Positions 54,954 through 63,804 of a stretch of 63,804 nucleotides of DNA are shown one piece after another (the stretch's first letter is position 1; each line of letters starts with the position of its first letter). Below the pieces are notes generated by a model. It was given only the letters and a program-made list of their open reading frames with translations, searched no databases and had not been told where the DNA came from. A program made the position numbers and the translations under genes. Source of the DNA: Alphaproteobacteria bacterium (GTDB taxonomy: Bacteria; Pseudomonadota; Alphaproteobacteria; Sphingomonadales; Sphingomonadaceae); contig JAHJHL010000153.1 in assembly GCA_018823905.1 (NCBI GenBank), forward strand, positions 1 to 63,804, given 5' to 3'.

Positions 54954-56394
54954 TTTTATCCCAGACCAGCTTTAGCACCGTTTCTATCATGATCCGGATA
55001 TCCAGCAACGGCGACCAGTTTTCGATATAGTAGATGTCATATTCGACGCGTTTGCGTGCGCGCTCGGTCGTCGCGATTTCGCCGCGCAGGCCGCGGACCT
55101 GGGCGAGGCCGGTGATGCCCGGCTTGACGCGGTGTCGCGCGGTATAACCCTTGACCGCGTCGAAATAATATTTGTCGCCGACGCGCATCATGGTCGCGTG
55201 CGGCCGCGGCCCGACCAGCGACATGTCGCCTTTGAGGACGTTGAACAACTGTGGCAACTCGTCGATACTGGTGCGGCGAATGAAGCGTCCGACCCGGGTA
55301 ACGCGCGGATCATTTTTCTGCGTCCGTTCGGCGCCGCTGCTGTCCTGCCGATCGACATACATCGAGCGAAATTTCAGCACTGAAATTTCGTTGTTGTTGA
55401 ACCCGAAGCGCTTCTGCCTGAATAAGATCGGGCCTTTGCTCTCCAGACGGATCGCCAGACAGGTGAGGAGCAGGATCGGTGAGAGCAGAATGAGCGCGAC
55501 CACGGCCAGACCGCGGTCGAGCATTTCCTTTAGCACGCCATCGACGTCGCGGATCGGTTGTTGCCAGATGGCAAACACCGGCAGCGACCCCAGGAAATTG
55601 ACGCGATAGCCGGTTTTCAGTTCGAGCGTCTCGCGGGGCAGGACGCAAAGGTCGATCGACGCGGCGCTGAGTGTATCGGCGATATATTCCAGCCGGTCCT
55701 GGCGGATCTGGGGCAGCGCAAGGATCACTTGGTCGAGCTGCCCGGTTCGCGCCATTTGCAGCAAGGCGTCGAATCCGCCGAGATAGGGGAGCTCGCGCTC
55801 TTCGGGTCTGGTCTGCCTACGGTCGTCGGCGTAACCGATAATCCGCAGGTGCGGCAGCCGCTCTAGCTCAAGCAGTTTGGCGACCTTGTCGGCCGCCTTG
55901 GCGCTGTCGGCATAGATTGCGACCCGCTGGCCCACCACGCCCTTGTCCATCAACTTCCAGATCAGCTTGCGGAACGCAATCCGGCTCAGAAAGAGCATGA
56001 TCATGCTGAAGCCGATGAAGTAGAGGGCGAATCCACGCGAGAACTCGCGCATCATTTCGAGTTGCAGAATGACCAATGTGGTCAAGCCGGACGCGAGCAG
56101 GAAGTCAGCGAGCGAGCTACCACCAACATCTTCGCCCTGACCCTTCACCGCGGCATAGCCGTCGCGCGAGACGCGGATCAGGAAATAGTTGATGCACAGG
56201 ATGATCGCACCGGTGCGATGCAGCCGCGCGTCGTAATAATAGCCGATCGTCAGGTCATAGGCGATCATCGCCAGCACATAGGCGCAGACGAAGCAGGCGA
56301 CGTCGTTGACGATACCCAGCGATCGCAACACATTCGATGTGAAGCGGATATGGCCATTCGTGCGCCGCGGCGGCGGGGTCAGCTTCCCGTGCAT
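54943..56394 (-). CDS. Polyprenyl glycosylphosphotransferase (initiating sugar transferase)
   Basis: This 483-residue enzyme starts the repeat unit by moving a sugar 1-phosphate onto undecaprenyl phosphate. Four or five helices occupy residues about 20-140, and a CoA-binding-like/Rossmann central part follows (IYADSAKAADKVAKLLEL). The C-terminal catalytic domain after 290 has KGPILFRQKRFGFNNNEI, LKFRSMYVD and DELPQLFNVLKGDMSLVGPRPH. ATG 56392-56394 is chosen; an open frame further upstream lies inside the TPR gene. Overlap with both neighbours indicates one operon. Confidence 0.93.
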   Translation of the reverse strand: MHGKLTPPPRRTNGHIRFTSNVLRSLGIVNDVACFVCAYVLAMIAYDLTIGYYYDARLHRTGAIILCINYFLIRVSRDGYAAVKGQGEDVGGSSLADFLLASGLTTLVILQLEMMREFSRGFALYFIGFSMIMLFLSRIAFRKLIWKLMDKGVVGQRVAIYADSAKAADKVAKLLELERLPHLRIIGYADDRRQTRPEERELPYLGGFDALLQMARTGQLDQVILALPQIRQDRLEYIADTLSAASIDLCVLPRETLELKTGYRVNFLGSLPVFAIWQQPIRDVDGVLKEMLDRGLAVVALILLSPILLLTCLAIRLESKGPILFRQKRFGFNNNEISVLKFRSMYVDRQDSSGAERTQKNDPRVTRVGRFIRRTSIDELPQLFNVLKGDMSLVGPRPHATMMRVGDKYYFDAVKGYTARHRVKPGITGLAQVRGLRGEIATTERARKRVEYDIYYIENWSPLLDIRIMIETVLKLVWDKNAY

Positions 56395-57995
56395 ACGCCC
56401 CCCGTCGTCGCGCAAATCTGCTCGGGCGTGATGCGCGCGAAGAGGCCGCGGCGCTGCGGTGTACCGGGAGGCTCGTCGATGACGAAGCTTGATTTGGCGC
56501 GGGCCAAGCCATTTTCGACTTTGCGCGCACAAATCTCGTCGCCATATTCTGTGCAGGCGCGCGAGAAGGCTGTCCAAGCCGCAACCGAGGAAGGTTTCGC
56601 CATCGCGAGGTCCTGATAGAGCGAAACCACCCTGTTCGTATCTCCACGGGCGACGAGAAACTTTCGGTAGGCGTCCGCGAGCAACTTGCTCTGCGGCAAA
56701 GAATCCATCCCGCGTTCGAACGTCTGGCGCGCCCGAATCGCGCTGCCTTTTGCGCTATAGGCACCCGCGAGTACAACATAACCCAAATATTCTTGGGGTG
56801 AGTCGGCAACCACGATGTTGGCGTCTTCGATCGCCCGATCAAATCGGCCGTTAGCGAGATGGCGCTGCGCCCGGACGAGCAAGGCGTCCGCGTTTCTGGG
56901 ATCGGCTTGCAGCAACTTGTTGGCCACGACGTCGGCGCGCTTGGCGTTTCCCAGTGCTAGCATGACCCGTGCCATCATGCCTTGAGCTTCGGCTACACCG
57001 CTGTCCGACACACGCATGAGGAGTCGCTGCGCGGCGTCATCATCGCCGATTTTGTGATAGAAACGCGCCAACGCGATCTGTGATGTTCGGGTGCCGCTCT
57101 CGGCGACATAGGTCAACTGCGCAGCGGAAAGCGGCCTGCGATCATATTCAAGCCACAAGTCGCTCAGCATGTTGAACAACTGGGCGTCGTTGGGATGGGA
57201 TTCGATGGCCTTTAGCGCAGTGGTCCGCGCGGCGCTGACGTCGCCCATTTTGTAGAGCAGGTTAATGTAGTCGAGCTGGTATTCGGTGTCCCCGTCCATG
57301 CTTGTGAGCACCTCCGGAAAAACGCTCCGCATCCCCTTCGCATCGCCTTGGATCCGATAGATTTCGAGCAGGGTGACATTGAGCGCGTTCGTCGCCCCAA
57401 TCGCCGCAATGCCGTTTTGGATGGCGGCCAACGCCTTTCCCACATCGCCTCGTAATGCATCGATCCTGGCTGTCAGAATGATGCCGCCCTCATCATTGGA
57501 ATTGCGCGCGAGGATGTCGGCCGCCATGCGTTGGCCTTCGTCCAATTGGCCGTTGTCGATCGCAATGAAACCTTTCACCAGCATCGCGCGCGACGATCCG
57601 GGCGACAAGAGCAAGATTCGGTCTGCGGCTTCCTCTGCTTCCTTGATGCGCCCCGTCTGCAATCCAAGCTCGGCGATACTCTGAAGCACCTCAGGATTGT
57701 CCGCTTGCAGGTCGAGGGCCATGGAATAGGCATTGAATGCGCTTGCGGGACGCTCGGCCTGCAGTTCGATGCGCCCAAGCAGGATATAATAGGCCGCGAC
57801 ATCATCGCGCGCCGCAATTGCGCGGCGAATGCTTTCGCGCGCCTCGTCAACATTTCCCGCCGCCAGCTGCGACTCTGCTACCGACGCATCATTAGCGGCG
57901 GTCTGGAACGCGTCGTCGCAGCCCGTAAGCGCAAGCAGGCACGCAGCAGCAGCGAACAGGCCGTTTCGGAAGCGGGAGGCGGGGAGGAGGTTCAA
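56379..57995 (-). CDS. TPR-repeat lipoprotein of the exosortase/EPS locus (PrsT-like)
   Basis: This 538-residue lipoprotein has a signal ending in LTGC (Cys near 26) and a long series of tetratricopeptide repeats from about 35 to 500. Examples are AYYILLGRIELQAERPASAFNAYS and PEYLGYVVLAGAYSAKGSAIRA-type units. PrsT-like proteins of PEP-CTERM/EPS loci have the same layout but are often longer. It is the first gene of the leftward operon and divergent from wza. It may scaffold envelope export. Confidence 0.83.
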   Translation of the reverse strand: MNLLPASRFRNGLFAAAACLLALTGCDDAFQTAANDASVAESQLAAGNVDEARESIRRAIAARDDVAAYYILLGRIELQAERPASAFNAYSMALDLQADNPEVLQSIAELGLQTGRIKEAEEAADRILLLSPGSSRAMLVKGFIAIDNGQLDEGQRMAADILARNSNDEGGIILTARIDALRGDVGKALAAIQNGIAAIGATNALNVTLLEIYRIQGDAKGMRSVFPEVLTSMDGDTEYQLDYINLLYKMGDVSAARTTALKAIESHPNDAQLFNMLSDLWLEYDRRPLSAAQLTYVAESGTRTSQIALARFYHKIGDDDAAQRLLMRVSDSGVAEAQGMMARVMLALGNAKRADVVANKLLQADPRNADALLVRAQRHLANGRFDRAIEDANIVVADSPQEYLGYVVLAGAYSAKGSAIRARQTFERGMDSLPQSKLLADAYRKFLVARGDTNRVVSLYQDLAMAKPSSVAAWTAFSRACTEYGDEICARKVENGLARAKSSFVIDEPPGTPQRRGLFARITPEQICATTGGVCTGS

Positions 57996-58084
57996 AGCGT
58001 CTGCCTGGTTAATATCTTAATTGATTTGATGTTTTCGCTTAGTCTTTAACATAAAAATTGATAGAGAGACCTCGGTTAATCCGG

Positions 58085-58113
58085 TTGACTTTCCGTGTTG
58101 AGTCAGTCCAATC
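58085..58113 (+). promoter_or_regulatory. Candidate promoter of the export operon
   Basis: TTGACT at 58085-58090 is a good -35 element, and CCAATC at 58108-58113 lies 17 bases on. The -10 match is weak. A TGACT/AGTCA dyad overlaps it. The ATTCGCT-loop hairpin CCCC/GGGG lies between it and the GTG of wza. Confidence 0.35.
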
Positions 58114-58155
58114 GCCCCATTCGCTGGGGCACTGCGTTTCCGTTAGAGGTGATAA

Positions 58156-58797
58156 GTGAAAATTGCGTCAGCATTGTTTTGTCTTGGCGCGGCCCTGTCC
58201 GCGACCACGGCGAACGCCAACGGTTTGATGCCAGCCGCGATTCAGTCCGCCCCGTCGGCTGCTAGTGCGCCGCGCGTAGGGGTCGGCCTCCCCGTGTACC
58301 GCATCAATCCTGGCGATGAGCTCGAGATCAATGTGTGGCGCGAGGATCAGCTTCAGCGCACGGTGAAGGTGTTACCCGACGGGACGATCAGCTTTCCGCT
58401 CGTCGGTTCGATCCAGGGCGCCGGCAGAACGACCAAGGAAATCGAACAATTTATCTCCGCCGGCCTCGCGGGCAAATATGTCGATGGCAATGTTCCCGAT
58501 GTGACCGTTGCGGTGCGCAACCCGGCCGGTTTGCAATTCTCGGTCATCGGAAAGGTCAAATCGGCCGGCACGTTCACTCCGGGGCGCTACGTCACCCTGC
58601 TGGAAGCGCTCAGCCTCGCGGGCGGCGCTGACGAATTTGCGAGCCTCGACAGCATTGTCATCATTCGCAAGACCGACGGCGGCCTGGTGACGATACCTGC
58701 GCGGCTGTCGGGTATCTTGCGGAGCAAATCGATCAGTGCGGAAGCGGTCCGGGCGATTCCGATGATCGAAAGCGGCGATACCGTCATCGTACCATGA
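58156..58797 (+). CDS. wza: Polysaccharide export outer-membrane protein (Wza-like)
   Basis: This 213-residue protein has a signal peptide (1-22, ending TANA) without a lipobox Cys. The polysaccharide-export domain has YRINPGDELEINVWREDQL, LPDGTISFPLVGSI and VPDVTVAV. A SLBB-type segment begins near residue 130 (FSVIGKVKSAGTFTPG). Start is GTG, preceded by AGAGG. It should form the outer-membrane and periplasmic export channel. It overlaps the next gene by 4 bases. Confidence 0.9.
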   Translation: MKIASALFCLGAALSATTANANGLMPAAIQSAPSAASAPRVGVGLPVYRINPGDELEINVWREDQLQRTVKVLPDGTISFPLVGSIQGAGRTTKEIEQFISAGLAGKYVDGNVPDVTVAVRNPAGLQFSVIGKVKSAGTFTPGRYVTLLEALSLAGGADEFASLDSIVIIRKTDGGLVTIPARLSGILRSKSISAEAVRAIPMIESGDTVIVP

Positions 58798-60026
58798 GAA
58801 TTTTCGTGTCGTCAGGCGAGCCATTTTTTGGTTCAAAGTTTCAGGGACTTATCTTGGCAGGCGCTGCGGCGCTCCTGCTGGCTTCGCCCGTCAGCGCGCA
58901 AACCGGCAGTGACGTCGCCGTCACTGCGTCGACAGCCTATGACAGCAATCCGTTTCTGGCGTTCGGCGGCGACACTGATGTCGCATCCTTCCGTCTTGAG
59001 TTGGCGCCGAGCATTTATCGCTCCGACGGGATCAGCAGCCTCAAGGTTTCAGGCCGGGTCGAACATGTCGAATATATGCGGCTCTATGATTCGGCGCAGA
59101 ATCTTTCCGCAAATGTGTCAGCCAGCCACCGGATCAACGAGCGGCTCGACGTAAGTGCCGTTGTGGCGATTTCCAGCAGTGTATCGTCCACCGATTTTGC
59201 CGGGCCGATTGGTGGTGGTGGCGAAGAGCCTGGACCCGAAGGCCTGCCACTCCCGGTCGATAACGATATCACTTTGCTTGGCGATCGCCAGCGCCGGAAT
59301 AGTGCGGCTGCCGATGCGTCGCTGCGCTATACGCCGAGCGAATTTGACGAGATCCGCTGGTCGAGCTCGGTTCGCGCCAATCGCTACGGCTCCGCGCGGC
59401 TCGAAGATTCAGATTACGCCTCGCAGCGGCTTGCCTATTCGCGCCGGATCAACAGCGGATTTACGATCGGCGGCCTTATCGATGCGAGCGTGAGCAATTT
59501 CAAAGGCGGCCGGATTGGCGATGCTAGGACGCTGTCGCCGCAACTGGCGGCGAGTGCGATGCTCGGCACCCGCCTTCAGGCGTCGGGGAGCTTTGGGCTT
59601 TCGTTCACGCGCACCGAGCTGGCCGCTGGCCGTGATACTTCTACTGCCATCACCGGTAATGCGAGCCTGTGTTACAAAGGCTCCTTGAGTAATTTTTGTC
59701 TGACCGGCCTGCGGCAGGTGCTTCCGTCTGCGATCGGCGGCGTCAGAAAGCAGACCTCGATCGGCACGACATACTCGTTGCGATTGTCCGAGCGAGAAAC
59801 CGTGCAGCTTGGCGGCAATTATTCGACCGCTTCGGCGCCGCTCGCCGGCCCCGGTGGGGATTTCGAAAGCATTAGAGGTTATGCGCGTTACGAGCGTCGG
59901 CTCAATGAGCGGACCCGTCTGTTCGCCAGCGCGGGCTATTCGGATACGTCGGACGATCGTGGTGTCCGCCGGTCCAATGTGCAGGGCGCCGTGGGCATAA
60001 CATTCAAGTTCGGAAGCACGCGATGA
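58794..60026 (+). CDS. Outer-membrane beta-barrel protein of the export operon
   Basis: This 410-residue protein has a signal peptide (about 1-34, ending SAQ). Alternating amphipathic strands then run to a C-terminal aromatic-rich strand (GAVGITFKFGSTR). It is like the barrels encoded beside Wza and Wzz in exosortase EPS loci (EpsL-like). It probably assists polymer passage across the outer membrane. It overlaps neighbours on both sides by 4 bases. Confidence 0.82.
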   Translation: MRIFVSSGEPFFGSKFQGLILAGAAALLLASPVSAQTGSDVAVTASTAYDSNPFLAFGGDTDVASFRLELAPSIYRSDGISSLKVSGRVEHVEYMRLYDSAQNLSANVSASHRINERLDVSAVVAISSSVSSTDFAGPIGGGGEEPGPEGLPLPVDNDITLLGDRQRRNSAAADASLRYTPSEFDEIRWSSSVRANRYGSARLEDSDYASQRLAYSRRINSGFTIGGLIDASVSNFKGGRIGDARTLSPQLAASAMLGTRLQASGSFGLSFTRTELAAGRDTSTAITGNASLCYKGSLSNFCLTGLRQVLPSAIGGVRKQTSIGTTYSLRLSERETVQLGGNYSTASAPLAGPGGDFESIRGYARYERRLNERTRLFASAGYSDTSDDRGVRRSNVQGAVGITFKFGSTR

Positions 60027-61495
60027 CCAGCGATCGTTTTGACAGGGAAGAAGAGGAAGGCGGCAACCTGCTAGCTCATCTCCCGACCATCGTCCGCGAG
60101 CGCTACCGTTGGCTGCTTGTTCCGACCATTCTCTGCTTTATTGCCGGGATCGTGGCCGCCTTCACGCTGCCGACGGTTTATCGCTCAACGGCCACGTTGC
60201 TGGTCGAATCCCCCCAGCTTCCCGAAGATGTCGTCGGCGAGCAGGATATTGATATCATCGATCAGCGGATCGCCAAGATCCGCCAGCAGGTGCTGAGCCG
60301 TCCGCGTCTGATCGAGCTGATCCAGAAGCACCGCCTCTACACGGAGGAGCGTTCGAGCAAATCGCTGTCCGAGATCATCGAGAGAATGCGCAACTCGACG
60401 TCGATCGAAACGGTGTCTGCCGAACTGCAACGCGCAACCGCCGGTCGGTCGTCAACCATCGCGTTCGCGCTGAGCTTCGATTACAAATCGGCGCCGCAGG
60501 CGCAGGCGGTTGCGCAGGACATGACCGAGCAGGTTCTGCTCATCGATGCGACCAAGAGTTCGGAGCAGGCAACCAACACGGTGCAGTTTCTGACCGACCA
60601 GGCTACCGCGCTGCAAAGCCAGATGGCGGCGCTCGAATCCTCGATCGAAACGATTAAAGCGCAAAACGGGTTCGCGCTGTCCAGCCCGGGGATGATGGTG
60701 ATGGGCGGATCGAGCGGTAGCTATGACGCCCAGATTATCGCCCTGCAGCGCGACAATGCTTTGCTGGCGGCGCAGCGCGAAGCGCGCAAGTCGTCGGCTG
60801 AGCGCGACCCGCTGGTTGCCGGCGCCGAGGCCGAGCTCGCCGCGGCGCAGGCACGCTATTCGGACGGGCATCCCGATATTGGCATCGCGCGACGCCGCCT
60901 TGCCGAAGCGCGGCGATTGGCCGCAGCCAATCTGGCGAAGATGCCATCGGATACAGTCGATCAACAAATTGCGTCGAACAACGCACAGATTGCGGCGCTG
61001 CAGTCAGTGAAAGCCCAGGAAATCGGGCGTTTGTCGGCGGCGCAAAGTGCGCAGGCACGCGCGCCTCTGGTTCAGGAACAGATCGCGCAGCAGCAACAGA
61101 AGCTTGACGGGCTGAACACCCAATATGAGAGCGTATCGACGCGGCTACTTGCAGCGCAGGCGAGCGCGAAAGCGGAAAGCGAGCAAAAGGGCGAGCGGCT
61201 GTCGGTTATCGACCCGCCGGTGGTGCCCGAGGATCCGAATTCACCCAATCGTCCGCTGCTGATTGCGGGCGGACTCGTATTTGGCTTGGGGTTCGGGCTG
61301 TTCCTGATCCTTCTCGTCGAACTTTATTATCGCCCCATTCGCGACATGCTCGATATTCGTGCTGTAACCGGCGAAATGCCGCTTGTGTCGATCCCCACGA
61401 TCGACCCACAATCATCGACGCCGAAAACATGGTGGCAGCGATTGTTGGCTTTCCTGCCCCGTTCAGGTCGCGTAATGCGTCGCGCGAACAGCTAG
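60023..61495 (+). CDS. wzz: Polysaccharide chain-length determinant (Wzz/GumC-like)
   Basis: This 490-residue protein has a first helix at about 35-55 after YRWLLVP and a long coiled-coil periplasmic region (about 150-400). The proline-rich DPPVVPEDPNSPNRP precedes a second helix at about 412-437. It controls polymer length with the kinase encoded 9 bases later. There is no fused kinase domain, matching the two-gene arrangement in exosortase loci. Confidence 0.9.
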   Translation: MTSDRFDREEEEGGNLLAHLPTIVRERYRWLLVPTILCFIAGIVAAFTLPTVYRSTATLLVESPQLPEDVVGEQDIDIIDQRIAKIRQQVLSRPRLIELIQKHRLYTEERSSKSLSEIIERMRNSTSIETVSAELQRATAGRSSTIAFALSFDYKSAPQAQAVAQDMTEQVLLIDATKSSEQATNTVQFLTDQATALQSQMAALESSIETIKAQNGFALSSPGMMVMGGSSGSYDAQIIALQRDNALLAAQREARKSSAERDPLVAGAEAELAAAQARYSDGHPDIGIARRRLAEARRLAAANLAKMPSDTVDQQIASNNAQIAALQSVKAQEIGRLSAAQSAQARAPLVQEQIAQQQQKLDGLNTQYESVSTRLLAAQASAKAESEQKGERLSVIDPPVVPEDPNSPNRPLLIAGGLVFGLGFGLFLILLVELYYRPIRDMLDIRAVTGEMPLVSIPTIDPQSSTPKTWWQRLLAFLPRSGRVMRRANS

Positions 61496-61504
61496 AGCGG
61501 ATCG

Positions 61505-62299
61505 ATGAACAGCTTCCCCAACCTACCGAAGTCGCTGGGCGGGCCGAAATCGGCCGCCGCGCTGCTGCCCTTGCCCGGCATTGGCGAAGTGCCCGAAGTC
61601 GACCAGCCGGAAATCGGTCCCAAGCTGGTCGGGTTTGAATCGAAAGATGCGCGATCCCGCCCGTTCAACCTGCTCCGCGCCCAGCTCATCAAAAAGCTCG
61701 CGGAAACCAACGGCCGCCTGATGGGCATTACGTCGCCAGCGCCAAATGCGGGAAAGTCCTTTGTCGCGTCCAATCTTGCCGCATCGATGAGTCAGCTCTC
61801 CAATAAGCGTACCATCTTGATCGATCTTGACCTCCGCCGGGCAACGATTGCGCGGATTTTCGGTTTGGAAGGCCCGGAGGGGCTCACCGAATATCTGCTC
61901 GGTGACGAGATTGCGCTGCCTCAGATTGGCAGGCGTATCGGCGACAGCAGTCTGGTTGTCTATCCAACCTTTCCAGCGCCGGTAAATTCGGCCGAGCTGA
62001 TGGTTGGCGATCGCCTGCACGAGCTCGTGGCCCGCGCCCGGGCGCTCGACGACGATGCGATCGTGATCTTTGATCTGCCGCCAGTATTTGCCAATGACGA
62101 TGCGATGCTTGTCGCTGAACAACTCGACGGCATCCTGCTCGTCGTGGAGCAGGGTGTCACCACCAAGAAGCAGCTGCAAAGCTCGATTCAGCTGCTGCAT
62201 CCCACGCCGATATTGGGGACGATCTTTAATCGTTTTACCGGCGGCGCGGGCGATCCCTATGGCTATGGCGGCAAATACGACGGCTATTATTCCAGCTAG
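61505..62299 (+). CDS. CpsD/CapB family tyrosine kinase (BY-kinase)
   Basis: This 264-residue bacterial tyrosine kinase partners the chain-length protein. Walker A is PNAGKS in ITSPAPNAGKSFVASNLA at about 77-82. Walker A' is TILIDLDLRRATI, and Walker B-like IVIFDLPPVF lies at about 186-195. The C-terminus is Tyr-rich (YGYGGKYDGYYSS), the usual autophosphorylation cluster. It would switch Wzz oligomer state by phosphorylation. It is the last gene of the wza operon. Confidence 0.9.
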   Translation: MNSFPNLPKSLGGPKSAAALLPLPGIGEVPEVDQPEIGPKLVGFESKDARSRPFNLLRAQLIKKLAETNGRLMGITSPAPNAGKSFVASNLAASMSQLSNKRTILIDLDLRRATIARIFGLEGPEGLTEYLLGDEIALPQIGRRIGDSSLVVYPTFPAPVNSAELMVGDRLHELVARARALDDDAIVIFDLPPVFANDDAMLVAEQLDGILLVVEQGVTTKKQLQSSIQLLHPTPILGTIFNRFTGGAGDPYGYGGKYDGYYSS

Positions 62300-62716
62300 T
62301 CGACAGGACGTTGCTCGTAATCTTTAGCCACTGTTCGTTCTAGCATTCTCGAGGTGCCAATGGCCGGACCGGAATGCGGGCAGACGGGGTTGGTTTAGCG
62401 CGCCGGTCGCATGTGCGAACGTCGCGGTATCTGCTGATAACGGTGCTCATCGACATGAATTCGGCTAGTGGGGCTGGGCCGCGATGGCGTTGCCGGTCAA
62501 CGACGATGCGTGACATAGCACTTGGCTCCGGCCGATTATGCGGAACAGCAAAATGCATTTGATTTGACGTTACGCGTGTCGGCCCCGCGGCGCACAGCGT
62601 TTGCTATGCCGAAACCTCGAATGGCTCATCTGCCTTGATGGAATCTGGCTCTCAATACAGCGCACACAAAAAACCCGCCGTCAGCACAGCCAACGGCGGG
62701 TCGATTTGTGGGATGA
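62300..62716. other. Gap between the kinase and PEP-CTERM genes
   Basis: This 417-base stretch is between convergent genes and holds the terminator at 62668-62701. Its short frames look like noise. No other signal was recognised. Confidence 0.5.
62668..62701 (-). terminator. Rho-independent terminator of the PEP-CTERM gene
   Basis: On the minus strand, ACCCGCCGT pairs with ACGGCGGGT over a loop of about 12 bases, followed by TTTTTT. It lies 15 bases past the stop. The stem is strong and the U-run clear. Confidence 0.9.
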
Positions 62717-63361
62717 TTAAGCGATAACCGTGCGATTGCCGAAGCCAACACGAACCCGCCGGCGCATTGCACCGCCGATCAGGCCGAAGCCGAGCAGCAT
62801 CATGGCCCAGGTTGCCGGTTCGGGAACCGCCGAGACGGAAACATTGTCGAGTGCCGCACCCCACGATCCAGCATTCTGCGAATTGAACGCCAACGTCGTC
62901 GAGGTGTCGTTTGCGACGAAATTATAGGTAAACTTTGTCCAGCCCATGTTGGCCTTGTTGAAGCCGGTGGTGTCGAACGCAAACAACTGACCGTTCACGC
63001 CATTCGTCGTAACGTTGATAGTCTTAATGGTCGGGCCGTTGTCCGGATTGCCTGCAAGCCAGAACGTGATCGCATAAGCTTGATTGACGATCGTGTTGAA
63101 GGTTTGTGCAATGCCACCTTGGCCGGCGCCATTGAGGTCGATCGAGTTGGTACCTTGGTTCGCCTGCCAATAATTGCCGATAAAATCGACGCTATTTCCG
63201 AGAACCGTCCAGCCGGTAATGGTGCTGCTGTTCCCGCCTGCGACAAGACCGAACGGGTTCGTGACGCCGCCCTGTTCAAAGCTGCCGTTGATGATGTCAG
63301 CAGCGTGCGCGCTGGTCGGCAGCATTGCCATGGCTGCAGCTGCAATAAAAATTTTGCGCAT
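62717..63361 (-). CDS. PEP-CTERM protein (PEPxxWA type), choice-of-anchor-like
   Basis: This 214-residue secreted protein has a cleavable signal (1-20, ending AHA). A beta-sandwich domain follows with DIINGSFEQGG, ITGWTVLGNSVDFIGNYW and GSWGAALDNVSV, resembling choice-of-anchor C/DUF642 domains. The sorting signal begins near 179 with VPEPATWAMMLLGFGLIGGAMRRR and a 12-residue tail. The exosortase at 37643 is the likely processing enzyme. AAAGGGG lies shortly before the ATG. Confidence 0.9.
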   Translation of the reverse strand: MRKIFIAAAAMAMLPTSAHAADIINGSFEQGGVTNPFGLVAGGNSSTITGWTVLGNSVDFIGNYWQANQGTNSIDLNGAGQGGIAQTFNTIVNQAYAITFWLAGNPDNGPTIKTINVTTNGVNGQLFAFDTTGFNKANMGWTKFTYNFVANDTSTTLAFNSQNAGSWGAALDNVSVSAVPEPATWAMMLLGFGLIGGAMRRRVRVGFGNRTVIA

Positions 63362-63804
63362 TTACGAGTCCCCTTTGCGAGAACCGTTTCCACCGCCAGC
63401 CACATGGCATCGGATCAAGCGAATCGGTCCTGAATGTGCGCGTGCTAACAGATTCTAACCGAATCCTAAATGGATTTTGGTCGTGATATGACTCCTCTTT
63501 ACTCGTGTTGCCCCAGAATGTGACAGATTCACGCACTATGTAAGGGCGACGGCAGAGCGCTCAATGCGGAACGGAGCGTCGCCGATAGGGAAGCGGTCAA
63601 TCTCGCTTCAGCCGTTGAATTTACATCATAATTGCGCCGATATTCGGACGCTGTTTCATCGAAGCTTGTTCCGACGGCCTGAGCGAAGACGAGTGGGATG
63701 ACGATAATCCCACAACCGCTTCACCGACAATCATCGCCTGCGCTTCATTGTCTTAACTTCTCAAGGACACGGAGTTGTTGCGGGCTTCTAGGCGCGTGGC
63801 ATCA
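63362..63804. other. Gene-free right edge
   Basis: This 443-base segment upstream of the PEP-CTERM gene contains its promoter by position. A hairpin with GTGGGAT (63693-63699) and ATCCCAC (63707-63713) arms over a 7-base loop lies near the end. No protein-like frame was found. A sigma-54-type -24/-12 site was sought in the 180 bases before the gene and not found. Confidence 0.45.

Noticed and set aside
62374..62562. 62-codon rightward frame after the BY-kinase gene
   Set aside because: No ribosome site or recognisable features; overlaps only non-coding sequence.
63362..63540. Sigma-54 promoter before the right-edge PEP-CTERM gene
   Set aside because: Such promoters occur for some PEP-CTERM genes, but no GG/GC pair with the required 10-base spacing was found here.

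Overview
The window is a high-GC stretch of an alphaproteobacterial chromosome. It is most like a sphingomonad, probably Sphingopyxis or a close relative; that placement is inference from gene content and repeats, with no database search. Pointers are a long TonB receptor with an IIVTARRR-type plug start, PEPxxWA-type C-terminal sorting signals (PEPATW then a hydrophobic helix then an Arg cluster), a hisC-tyrC pair beside metX-metW, and palindromic intergenic repeats of a kind common in this order.

Positions 1 to about 26,750 are housekeeping and metabolic core. In order: a NatAB-like ABC exporter; queG; a small lipoprotein and an EI24 membrane protein; an adenosine-kinase-like PfkB enzyme; a MOP-family flippase; gpsA-tsaD divergent from hemC-hemD and a HemX/mitofilin-like protein; a glutaryl-CoA dehydrogenase/CaiB pair; a TonB receptor divergent from a TetR regulator; metX-metW; hisC-tyrC; plsC; a ydcF-like gene with ftsX and ftsE; an MJ0042 zinc-ribbon protein; and a YeiH-type transporter. 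The block ends at a tRNA-Arg(CCG) gene.

From 27,017 to the right edge is one large exopolysaccharide (EPS) and exosortase region, visibly lower and more variable in GC. It holds dTDP-rhamnose synthesis (rmlA-C-D-B) with an acyltransferase, then galU. Next comes a protein-sorting cassette of a PilZ/HTH fusion, a retropepsin-like protease, an unknown membrane protein, a PEP-CTERM protein, an EpsD-type PpiC lipoprotein, a small TTG-started membrane protein and an exosortase with its Cys/Arg/His triad, probably the XrtV type. A Wzx flippase, an AT-rich pyruvyltransferase/GT25 pair, GT4 enzymes, a Wzy-like polymerase, a Tat-exported barrel protein, a stand-alone EpsI (DUF3485) and three GT2 enzymes follow. 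A fused Gfo/Idh/MocA-SDR enzyme, a serine-acetyltransferase-like enzyme, a WecG/TagA transferase, the initiating polyprenyl glycosylphosphotransferase and a TPR lipoprotein come next. The last block is the export machine (Wza, outer-membrane barrel, Wzz, BY-kinase) and a second, convergent PEP-CTERM protein with a clear terminator.

The proposed logic is that nucleotide sugars (UDP-glucose by GalU, dTDP-rhamnose by RmlABCD) feed a lipid-linked repeat unit. The polyprenyl glycosylphosphotransferase starts the unit, the GTs extend it, and pyruvyl-, acetyl- and acyltransferases decorate it. Wzx then flips it, the Wzy-like protein polymerises it, and Wzz, BY-kinase, Wza and the barrel export it. 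Exosortase and EpsI act on PEP-CTERM proteins made alongside the polymer. No CRISPR array, transposase or integrase was seen.
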